Below, one piece after another: positions 24,303 to 34,925 of a stretch of 64,000 bases of DNA. The translations under genes were made by a program, and so were the position numbers. Source of the stretch: Ganoderma boninense (taxonomy: Eukaryota; Basidiomycota; Agaricomycetes; Polyporales; Polyporaceae); contig CM035308.1 of assembly GCA_002900995.3 (NCBI GenBank), positions 1,302,001 through 1,366,000 on the forward strand. The letters are read 5' to 3'. Each line of letters begins with the position of its first letter. Within the stretch, counting starts at the first letter, position 1. The notes below the pieces were generated by a model. That model was given only the letters and a program-made list of their open reading frames with translations. It was not told the DNA's origin and did not search any database.

Positions 24303-27300
24303 TCACTTAGTTGCGTCAATCTGGGAAGGGGAGTTAGAGAGGAGACAGGGCATTGACTCGAGTACGAATGTCTTACCTGCAGCTTGAGGAGCAGCAGAGT
24401 TGACTACAGGGTTTTCGCGTACCGGGGTGACTGCGGGGGGGATACGCCTGGTAACCGACCGCCTCATCACAGACCGCACCTGGGAGCGCCGCAGCTCGAA
24501 GAGGAGGTCCCCGTGGGGATTCGACGTCGGAGTGCAGAGAGTGAACGGGCTTGACGCCGGGTAGTAGTACTTCCAGTCTCCCTGGAGCTCTCGCAGCTCC
24601 TGCAGCACGGAGTCGAAGTCTTCCTTCTTGAGGAGATGTTTTTGGAGGGCCGCGTGGGCGTCTGGCAGGTTGCTCCCGGCACGCCAGCTGGTCGTCGAGG
24701 ACGGAGACTGGTAGATGTCGTCGAGCCCCTCAATCTCGACCTCGACGTTGCCGCGAGTGGAGGTCTTGATGATGATAGTTGCGCTCCAGCTCGCGAAGGA
24801 CTCGGTGCTAGGGAACCGTTCGCACTATGAACACTCGCTCGATATCGAGAGCGCTGCAGGGCTATGCGTACCTCCAAGCTTGCGCCGAGCGAGTGTTAGT
24901 GATCTCCAGCCCAATTGTACCCGACATTCTGATCTCCAGAGAGCCGCTCGAGAGGGTCGATATGTTCGGAAGCTCAAGCTTGTTGTTTGTAGCGCCTAGC
25001 GCAAAGTCAGCCTGATCAGCGACGGGGTGACAGGCCATTTGGAAAGGAAAAACACTCACAGTATACGCGAAATTCTCTCTTCATAGAGGACAAGGACCCT
25101 TCCTCCTTGACGCTGCGATCATGGGACGACCGCCACTCAAAGCTGTCCAGGTTCGTGGCCTCGTCCGCGACAACGGGCGTCCACTTGCAACTATGCTGCC
25201 TGCGCTCGGGATGGTCTATCCACCGCTGAACGATGTCCTCGCTGGCCTTCGTGTTCAAGTTATCCCTTCTCGTGCCATCCGTCTGAGCGATCTCCCTCCG
25301 GCCTTTCACCATCTGGACGCTGCCTTTCCTGGCGCCAATTTGGTGGTCGTTGTCGTCGTCCTGGGCGACAGGCTCGAGAGTGGTCAGCGCGTTGATGCGG
25401 GCAAGGAGCGCCAGCAGCCTGTTGTGGAACGCGCTTCTGGAGATGGCGAGCGTGCCGTTCGAGGAGTGGCCGTGGACAAGCCACGACGCAGAGGGCTTGA
25501 AGGAACGGAAGGGATCCACAGGGAGGGGATTGCCGCCCACCATACCCAGAACGAAGAGTATCTGCTGCGAGCGCGTTATCGATTCCTCCTGGTCGAATCC
25601 TCCTGCAGAAACTGTCGTCTCGGTGGCAAACGTCCGGAATTTCATGCTAGTGAGACGGTTGAATCCGCCGGCGGCGTGGTAGATCGGGACGCTGGCGAGG
25701 ATATGCAGCCCGTGAGCAATGAGCTGGGGGAAGTAGCCGTCCCTGATATGTTGCGCGAGAGCCATGCGCAAGCGTAGCTTATCCTGATCGCTGTAGTCCC
25801 TGTCATCCCACGGACTGTATTCCGGAGAAAACTGAGCGGCTGGAAATCGGTCAGAGGTTGTAATACATCCGAAGAAAGGCGCATATACGCACTTCGGAGA
25901 TCGAGGTAGACGTGTCGAAGAGTGTACTCTTGGCCCTTGATGGGCTTGCCTGTCTCAGTCTCAGGCGGAAGATCTGGATACGGACGAATCCCGTGGATGG
26001 GATGCTGAAGATCGCGGTGAGAGCACTCTTTGACATCCGCTTCGAATGCAAGCTGACAGTCTTGGAAAGTGTGAGGCTGGTCGCTGTTATATAACGACGT
26101 CGGTCAGAGGAACAAAGAAAGCCATAGGGCACGCACGTTGGCTCCAGATCCAAGTTAGCATTGACCATCCTTTGCAATTCCGCCTCCGTGATGTGAACCG
26201 TGATGATCGCGCGAGAAGTGGGCTCTCCCGAGTTAGTATCTGTAATTCCGTCGAGAGTAACTTCATCGTCAGAGTCCCCAGAGCCCCTCGCTGCTGAGAT
26301 CTCGTCCGTCTCCTCCGAATTCAGCAACCGGACTGTAACCGCCTTGATCTCGATATGATAACCTGAGTCCTGGTCTTGCGCCCAGCGCAGTTCATGGTAC
26401 AACTGGAAAACGCGGAGAATTTGAGAGTTGATAGACGTCTGCGACACGGCGATGACCACATCGAAGCCCTCCATCCTCGTATCCTTGACGTTGCTGTTGA
26501 GAATGCGGGCGCCAAGACCGGAATTACGCTCGAGCATCCACCAGCTCCCGTCGACATCCATGCTGGACGAGCCGACATCGATGTACTCCGCCTGTATCTT
26601 ACGGAATAGATGTTTCAGTCGCGTTGCGGCCATCAGCTGGAAGTATCGCTCGACGAAGAATGTGGTCAGGAGTTTCTGGGCGGTGTCATGCTCCTCGCGG
26701 ACTCCGAAATATTGCGTGAACTCGGCGGAATGCCGTGCGCCTGGTGAACCGTCAGTACAACATCGGCCTGAACTTAGGGTCGCACTCACTTGAGGGTCGA
26801 ATACTAATGCCAGTCTTAGATGCCGAGATATCAATGATCACGGCGATCACCCAGTCTCGATAGTCCGGCTCTTCCCTGTGTGCGTATGAAGTTTCAGCCT
26901 CAAACCACTATGATGGATGAGATGTTCACTCACCTTTCAACGAAGCCATCCACGAAGGGCTCGGAAGCGGTGTAGAACCTTACTTCAGTCAACGTGAAGC
27001 GGAGGATGACCTCGCGCGAGCAAAGAATGGTGACCTTGGGTTCCCCAAACTTCAGAGACATGTGCCAGCGCGTGGACCGGTATTCAGGAACATGCCAGGA
27101 ACTGTAGCCCGCCAAGGCTGACGACCTGTTCCAGGCCGGCCGGCCAGGATTTCCCCTCTCACGAGCGATGAACGCGCACGTATACCAGAGGAGAGAGAGG
27201 TAGCCGTCGATCATCTCCGCCGTGCACCCAAAGATATGGTCAAGCGGCACTCGGTCTTCGAGACGGCAAGTGAGCGAAAGGTGGACATCAGGGCGTTTGT

Positions 27301-28054
27301 CGTCTTCTGCAAATTCGGGAGGGAAGAAGAGGGCGTGGTGGCCTCCGCTTTGAAGAACTTTAAGGTAGGAGAGGAGGCAGCGTTCTACGTCGCGCCGCAG
27401 GGCATCGTCCGCGATCCCGGTAGACTTGACGAACGCGGCGCCTACAATCAGAGTCAGTCAAGATTGGCTGCAATATACCTGAAAAGACGCACGCACTATC
27501 GAAGTCGCAAACTAAAATTCGGATTCTGCTTTCGTGGTCGCCGACTGACATGTCATTACCCACAATTGAGCGATAGGTAGTGGCAACGCGGTAAGATATG
27601 GTGGCCCCCTCAATGGATATGGAGCTGAGAGCGGAACGAGTACGTTAGTGAAATTGGACTGTAGTCGGGGACGGGACACATACGTCGCTGATCCATCCAG
27701 TGATATGCGAGATAGGGACTGGATGCCAATGTGAAGCAGCGCATCATGGTCGCAGATGAAGGTGAGTTTTGGCTCCAAGAAGGTGAATTCTAGGATATCG
27801 CCGCTCGCTCCTCTCAGCCGGTGTTGATACCTGATCCAGGTATAGAGGTTGCCTGGGACAAATGTGTTAGTCAAAGAGCACGGTGGAAGCGATGAACGCA
27901 TACTTCGTTCAAGAGCAAAGTCGGAATCGGCCAAGTCTTCACCATACAGGTGGAACCAATCCAGAGCAGTGGCATAGTTTTCAGCGAGCTGGAAATTCAA
28001 GTATCTGAGGATGATTTTGGCGGCGGTAGCTTCGACTCTGGCTTGAGAGGACAT
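24303..28054 (-). CDS. Tandem paralog B: unrecognised P47-like (TULIP?) candidate with doubled N-terminal module
   Basis: Function unknown. Ten exons (27904-28054, 27684-27852, 27497-27624, 26934-27441, 26790-26875, 26137-26740, 25893-26083, 25060-25839, 24872-24995, 24303-24807) give about 1081 residues. The first module has NLYTWIRYQ and FLEPKLTFICDHDALLHI. A second copy, encoded in exons 4-6, has LAGYSSWHVPEY and FGEPKVTILCSREVIL. Then come GSWWMLERN, the hallmark MEGFDVVIAVSQTSINSQI near residue 438, DCQLAFEADV, VYLDLR, ILFVLGMVGG, GTLAISRSAFHNRLLALL, and the C-terminal WKYYYPASSPFTL with GDLLFELRRS. An optional last intron (donor GTAAGA near 24380) would swap the final residues for a shorter end. 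Exon boundaries match A and C at equivalent places. Confidence 0.8.
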
Positions 28055-28203
28055 GGTGGTGAGTGGAGCAAGTCCTCAAGGGTGGGAGGAGAGCGAGCCG
28101 ATGGCTGGCTAGAGGGCGAGCCAAGAGGGCCTTCAAGTAGTTTTTGGAAGATTCGTAAATTGGCGGCGAGGGCGAGACCAAGAGCACGTTGAACAATCGC
28201 GTT

Positions 28204-28267
28204 GTGCCCCATGATGCACCGATGGGAAGATATGAAGGAGGAGGAGGCCATGTGGTGGACAAACAAC
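28204..28267 (-). repeat. Upstream block of paralog B, shared with paralog A
   Basis: Counterpart of the block before A, with a shared GTGCCCCATGA start, purine-rich middle (GGAGGAGGAGG) and CCATGTGG core (28248-28267). It sits at nearly the same distance from the start codon. I did not find it at the equivalent place before paralog C. Confidence 0.6.
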
Positions 28268-28725
28268 GCGTCCGCAAGGCATGTCATCGAGGAGGAGCCG
28301 AAGGAGGATTGAGTTGCTTCATGCAGACGTCAAAGTATGTTCCGACGATCTATGGCCAGTCACCGAAAACGGATCTTGTGCCGTTCGCCATCGAGTCGGT
28401 CCCAAGTGATATTGGGCATTGGGCTATCAGAAGCTGCCACGCCGCCGAGCAGTGAGTGCGAGCGTTTCATTTATGGCGTTCGAAGCTTACCGACGATGGT
28501 GTGTTGGTCCTCGAGGCGAGGTTCCAAAGGAGGTGGTGGAAGAGTCGTGCATCGAGTGCGAGTTGCGAGTCGAAATCCATGGTTAATGATATTAAGTAAT
28601 ATTGTGGACGAAACAGGCGCCAAAAGAAGCGGCCTCTGATTGGATGCGCTCTCGGGAAAATGCGGACCTGGCGCTTCCTTGACCAGGCGCGTGGTTTGCG
28701 CCGCAGGACACCCAGCACCTGCAGT

Positions 28726-28755
28726 CTGCTTGTCTCGACTCTGCTTGTCTCGACT
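28726..28755 (+). repeat. Two perfect 15-nt direct repeats
   Basis: CTGCTTGTCTCGACT occurs twice head to tail. It lies in non-coding DNA about 670-700 bp upstream of paralog B. It may be simple slippage. Confidence 0.8.
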
Positions 28756-29595
28756 CTCCTCACACATCGTACTTGTTCACTGCATCCTCGCCACCTCAGA
28801 GGAAATGCTCATCGGATGCCCTCTTCGCAATTTTGTCCACGATCACTGCCTCGCGGTCCTCGCACACCAAGCGAGCGCAGGCAATTCGCGGGGTTCGTCC
28901 GCGTCCCGACTCGAAAAAAGGATTCCATCACAGTAAGGTTGACGCGCTTGCGCCCTCAACGGCACTCCACATGCGTGCAAGGATGATGGACGGTACCATT
29001 TCATGTGGACATAGGACTCGGTGCTGACAGCTCGTTCCCGACAACGGTGAATCAGGCTACCCTTTTCGCCATGGTCTACGATCAGTGCCGGGGTAATCGT
29101 CTGGAATCTAGAACGTCGTGGCTCGAACAGGAGGTGGTACCAGTCGAGGTTGGGCATGTACGTTCAAAGTGAGCGTAGGTACAGTCACATTGACGAAGGC
29201 ACCGCAAGATGTACCAATCTCCGCTCATGATATGAATCGAGAAGGACGTCGTGCGAAGTCGATGCCATGATATGAACGGAGGAGGGAGCACACTTCCTAG
29301 TAGCGAGCGGCCCACTTTCCATATCATCATTCCGTGGAGCTTTATCTGACGGCATGCGTTTGACAGTCGCTGGTGCCAGACTAGCGATGATGGACCACAG
29401 CCGCAAGTCAACTATTGCGCAAAAACAAGGTTTGCAGGCGGACAATGCAACGGGATGTATTGATATGACTTCAGGACAAGACAACGTGACAGTGAGGGCA
29501 ACAGCTACAGAAACTCGTCTACCCTACATATAAACGTTATGAAGATGGATTGACGAGGCCCAGGAAAACTCACGGCTGGAGGCACCTCTTTAATC

Positions 29596-32500
29596 CTAGG
29601 CAAGTGCACTGACGTTGAAGGCCCGGTTCGCCGTGGACTTTCCGTTCACGATGGAGATGAACTCAGCCGATGCCATCTGGCTCGGAACGGGGGCATGGAC
29701 TACAAGAGGTTCAGCGCCAGCATCAAGGCTCAATCTTAAAGCATTCTCACCGTTCAGATGCATCGGACGCCCGTTGCTGGGAGGGGGTGGCGATCGAGGT
29801 GTCGGAGAGCGTTGCCCGTAGCCATTTGCGCTATTCGTGGAGCCCACCGGCGTGCGAGATCGTCCCGTCCGGCCGCGGACAGCAGGCGTGCGGGGCCTAG
29901 AAAGGCCACTGCCAAGCCCGGAGCCTGGAGCGGAAGGCATGCGCGAGCTCGTAGTTCCATGCCGGCGAAGCTCGAACAGAAGGTCCCCGTCGTCGTTGAA
30001 GACGGGGCTGGCCAGCGAATACGCGTTCATGAGCGGGTAGTAGTACTGCCAGGCTCCCTCGAAGGCACTGATCTCTTTCACGAGCTCGTCGAGATCAACC
30101 TTCTTAGGGAATGCTTCCTTGAGCATGTCCATAGGGTTCCTAAACTTGGTCGTAGCGCCCTCCGAGAACTGTGCTCCTGAGAAGGAGGGGTCGTGGGAAC
30201 CCAAGGTGTTGACTTTAATGCCGCTGCCGATCGTCTGGACGGTGATGTTCGTCGACCAGCTGACAGAGGAGCTCGCCCTGAGATGGACATTCTATGAGCA
30301 AGAGCGGGTCGACGGGAGCTAAAGGTGTACGTACGTGTACAACTGCGTGGTCTGCAGGGTGAGCTTGAGCGTGACGCTGCCACTGATCTTGATACGCATA
30401 GCGCCTTGCTTCACGGCGGTAGGAAGCTCGACGTAGTTCCGCGTAATGCCTAGAATCGCGCACAATGCATGAGCCTTCTGCAACTGAACGGCAATCCTGT
30501 GAACTTACAAGATATGCCGTTGGTGGCACTCATCATGTTGCTGTTTCCGCGCAGCTTGTACACCCACTCTTCACTGTGCTCCCACAGGTACTTGAGGTAG
30601 CCATCGCCGTCCGAAGGCTGGAGCTCCCATTTCGACGGACGATCCTTCCGCAGTTCGTGGTCTGCCCATGGCTTCAAGCTGACGTCCTGGAACGCCTGCG
30701 ACATGTCTGGCGTGGACGGGATGAGGGTGGTGAGGCCGTTAATGCGGGACAGAAGGTTGAGCAGACGCTCCTCGATGAACACGCGCTTGGAGATGCTGAT
30801 GGTGCCGTGCGAGAAGCCTTTGTTACCTTGCACGATCCAGCCCGTCGAGAAGTCGAGCTGCTTCGAGGGAAGCTTGCGGAACCCAGTAGTTCCGACGACG
30901 ACGACGATTGGCTCCATGCCTGGGGTAACGTGGGTCCAGTTGTGGCGGGTGATCTCGATCTTGGAGTAGACGTGGAAGGCGACGTCGGTGAGAGCATACG
31001 AAGGGAGAGACTTTCCAGTCTTCCAGACTGGGATGCTGGAGATGACGTTGAGACCGTCGCGGCAGACGGCAGGGAAGTAGTGCTTGGTCAGGTAGTAAAC
31101 GACAGCCTGCAGCTTGAGGATTGAGGCACCGTTGTCGCCGCTGGTGATGAGGTCACCGAAAGTCGAGTAATCGTGCAGGTAGTCGGACTCTAAATATGCA
31201 TTTCAATTCGAGAACATGGAGTTATGGATCACATCGATAAAACGTACCCTTCAGGTCGAGGATGATATGTTTGAGGTCGCGGTCTGCGTGGCCGGCGTGC
31301 ATCTGAAGGGCAGGAGACTTCTTGAACACCTCGGACGAGGCACCCTCGAACTCGTCGTGAGAGCACATCTTCAGATTCACTTCGAAGGCCAAGCGACAGT
31401 CGGCAAAGTCGTACTTCATGCTTCTGGAGAAACCAATTATGTGAGATTGAACGTATCAACGAAGTAGAAGGACTTACCCTTCCCACGGCATCCAATTCTG
31501 GTCGAGCGTCTTCAGATGTCCGCCTTGGAGGTGCACCCAAACGATCGCGCGGTTATTGCTCAACAAGCGCAGCGACAGCGGTCGGAAAGTGGCCGAGAAG
31601 TACTCCTCGTAGTTCCAACGGTAGAGGATGCTCTGCGCGGCGGTGCACAGGGTCGTGAACTGGGCGTTGAGCGAGCCCTGGGAGATGGCGACGACCTGGT
31701 CGAACCCATACATCTTCGTGCGCTGGATGGTCTCGCGTGATGTGTCACCACTCTTGTCGGCCAGCTCGAGGGACCACCAGCTACCGTCGGCGTCCTCCTG
31801 GGCGGATGAGGTGAGCTTGGACATCAGCTCCCAACGCGTGTCACGGGAGTAGATGACGTGGTAGCGCATTGTTTCGAGGATGTGAAGGTACTCTTCAGCG
31901 AAGAATTCGATGACGAGCCTCCAGGACTCTTGAGCTAATTCGTCGGCATCATCATAACCGGGGAACTCAGACGCAAAGTTGTGGTATCGGGCATCTGAGG
32001 TTGATTATCTGTCAGCTCACTTCGATCAACACCACACAGGAACACGTACGGGAGAGGTCAAACATGATATTGACGACGTGGCCGTCGGATTCACTGGAAT
32101 ATAGCACGTTGACGACCATAGCCACTCTCCAGCCTTTGTATGACCGTTCGGGTGGACTGACCGGAGCTTTAGAATAAAACTAGGGTGATCTTAAGGAGAA
32201 CGTACGCCGCGAAATCGTCCGACTTGAAGAAATCGAGCTCCTCGATGTTGAAGTAGACGATGACCTCTCTAGCGCAGAGTATCTCGACACGTGGGGGACC
32301 GAACTTCATCTTGAAACGGCCATACGAGCCTGCGCCATAGGATGAAGAGCTGAAGTCGGCGAGGGCACGCATGCGCCAGTCTACACCAGCTTTCATGCGG
32401 TCCTGAGAGAGCATCGCGGACTTGAGCCAGACGGAGGACATGTAGGTATTGATCTGGTCCACAGTAATGCCGTTGATATCTCCGATCCAGAACTGCGACG

Positions 32501-33283
32501 TGGCCATGAGGGAATAGTCGATGATCATCGGCGTCCCGCCTTGATCAAACTGCGGGAGAGAGAACAGGACATGGTGTCCCGCGACGTGAAGGAGATCAAG
32601 ATATTCGCCGAGATAGCGAATGAGAAGGTCACGGCCGACAGTGACCTCCGGTTCAGCGGATACGAACGAGGGTTCTACGAGTCGTTCGTCTCAGCGATAA
32701 GTTCTTTACGGCGAAGCGGACTCACTCTTGAAGTCTAGAATGACGAGAGAAATGGCACTCCCGTAACCGCCGATTTTCATATCGTTGCCGATGATACGAC
32801 GAGTCTCAAAAGTGAGCCGATAGGAAACAACCAGGTCAGAGGGAAGTTTAACGTCTTGGCTGTCAGAGGCCGCCGAGACGGATGAGCAACGGCCGGAGTT
32901 CAAGGGAAAAAAAGAGCGCACCCGCTACGTCCAGGCCGCAAGCTATCGAGGATTAGGTGGCCTGTTTTGATGTGGAAGTGGATGATAACATCATGGTCGC
33001 AAAGAAATTCCAGTTCGGGTTTATCGAACGTGGCATTGAAAGCGGTGTCGATGCTACCAGGCTTATATGCGGTGAACTCCGCCAGCGCATAGAAGTGCTC
33101 TGTACAATGATACTCAATACTCGACGCCACGACAAACAGAACAGGGGATAACAACGTACTATTTTCCTCCGTTTGGGCTTGCTCGTGTTCTTCCAGACAT
33201 TTCTGTGCGTTCTCGTGGAGAACAGCCAGCTGTGCGTTCAGATAGCGAGCCGCGTGCGGAGCACCGTTTTCGTCGGAGCACAT
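29596..33283 (-). CDS. Tandem paralog C: unrecognised P47-like (TULIP?) candidate with doubled N-terminal module
   Basis: Function unknown. Ten exons (33160-33283, 32922-33099, 32726-32859, 32206-32674, 32050-32156, 31478-31994, 31248-31423, 30509-31189, 30335-30449, 29596-30277) give 1060 residues. The start was chosen at MCSDENGAPHAARYLN to match A and B; an upstream Met at 33322 is possible. The first module has FYALAEF and FDKPELEFLCDHDVII; the second has ALADFSSSSYG and FGPPRVEILCAREVIV. Then come GSWWSLELAD, the hallmark KMYGFDQVVAISQGSLNAQF near residue 434, DCRLAFEVNL, IILDLK, VVVVGTTGFR, GTISISKRVFIEERLLNLL, and the C-terminal WQYYYPLMNAYSL with GDLLFELRR. A long Ser/Pro/Arg-rich tail (RTPAVRGRTGRSRTP) sets this copy apart. 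No signal peptide was seen. Confidence 0.8.
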
Positions 33284-34925
33284 GGTGTAAGAATAGCGAG
33301 CAGAGTCTGTGGAAGAGAGCAATAGAACAGTAGAATGGTGTGAGTTGGCACCGTTGAGGGGTCGAAAGATGGCCGTCCCAGTCGTTTAAATATTGCAACC
33401 CTCGGTGCCAGCAAGCTCGAGTTGACTAACCCACTCTGTCTGAGGAGTGATGAGATCTCACCACGCCGTCCAGCGCAGTTTTCTGGACACCACGCTTTTC
33501 GTGAGGAGACAAATTCCGTGCCTCGAAAGGGTCGACATACAACCGACATGCACGCCTGTCCATCTAACCCTATGCCGCACAGAGGTGGCCAGCAATTCCT
33601 ACTTTGGTGGCCACCCCCGCCAATCACGATACTTTGTACAGCTATTGGCATTGGCTGTCCAGGGTCAGCGTAGCCAGCCATCGATCGTGTAGTCAATACG
33701 AAGGCGGCTAGGAAAAATCTGTCGGCCACATACCGATTGTGTTCGCGCGACGATCCGGCAATCCACCAATGCTGTCTTGCTTCCCCGCATTGTGGCCGGT
33801 GGGCGGAGCGCAGGCCGGTGCTGTAATAGCAGCTGTCTTCATTTGCGGGGAAGAGTGGAGTCATCGATGTCGATGAAAGCTCTGATATGCCCATGAGGCA
33901 CAGGGTGATTCGCGGGACCATGTTGGAACTTGTTGAGAACAAACTAAACCAACGTGTGACCATGGCTAAAAGCTGTTTACGCCAGAGATTTCAAGTATAT
34001 CAAGGTTGGAGAGGATTAATGAAGCGACTGGAAGCTGGCCAGTTCCCCAGGACGGCTGCGACGGATGCCGAAGAACCGTGACAAATGCTTTCTGAGTTTC
34101 TCAGCCCGGTCCTATAATTGTGCGGCTGGCTGTGCACTTTGAGCTGAAACGGCACGGCCAAGTCGCGCGTTTTCAATGAGTCCACGATAGATGAACCCGA
34201 TGACATGTACCCGTGCTCACCTGAACAGATAAAGATAGCGAGTCATATTCACATCTCCCCGTGGTCGCCACGCTGTGGACCAAAATCACGCAGAGTTGGT
34301 GAGGGTGGCCACAACCCGAGCGGCGGAAGAAGCCACAGTTCCCTGGGCGGAAGACACGATAGATTCTGGATCTCGGGGGCAATCGAAGAGTCCGAGAGAG
34401 TTGCCGCTCGCGAAGCTCTCTGAGGCGGCAGGATGAAAGGCGAGAAGCATCGTGCCCGCTGCACGCAGCATGAAGGAGTTGTCAGAGGGAAGGTGGCCAC
34501 TCGGAGCGAGGGACGATGAACCAAGCTGGGTTCAGGCGTCTCTCCGAGTCTGCCCATCTCCGACACCCTTCCAAGTTCCACCTCGCGTGCATGATAAGAG
34601 GCTCTCCGGCAGGCAGAACATGAAACACACGCAATGCGAGAAAAACAACCGCATCTCATATATGAGATTCGTGCATTATCCAGCATATTACTAGTCCGCG
34701 AATAGTGGGAGCTACTACGATTACAGCATGTGGTCCACATAAGTCAGGCGCACCCCGAGAACACAAAAATACAAAGCATGATGCCAATATCTGCCGAAAA
34801 CGAGGGCCACGAAGAAATAGAAGGTGGACAGGATGTCGACTGAGGGTCCGAATTAGGGTGTTCTGATGTTGTGTTAGCAGGGAAGAGGCAGGCGCAGACC
34901 CGTCGCGCCCGCTGTCTTCTCTCGT
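33284..34925. other. Spacer between paralog C and the first Ras exchange factor
   Basis: 1.6 kb. A 241-codon minus frame at 33238-33963 overlaps the start of paralog C and shows no domain, so I do not credit it. The right end is the 3' flank of the Ras exchange factor. Confidence 0.4.

Larger units (their letters stand above)
28055..29595. other. Gene-free spacer between paralogs B and C
   Basis: 1.5 kb with the promoter of B and the 3' flank of C. Only short frames were found. A minus frame at 28843-29157 begins NLDWYHLLFE, reminiscent of ALDWFHLYGE in exon 1 of B, but nothing after it supports a gene. Confidence 0.35.

Noticed and set aside
28843..29157. Frame beginning NLDWYHLLFE, like exon 1 of paralog B
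   Set aside because: Similarity stops after about ten residues and the next expected module is absent.
33238..33963. 241-codon minus-strand frame
   Set aside because: Overlaps the first exons of paralog C in another frame; no domain or conserved motif.
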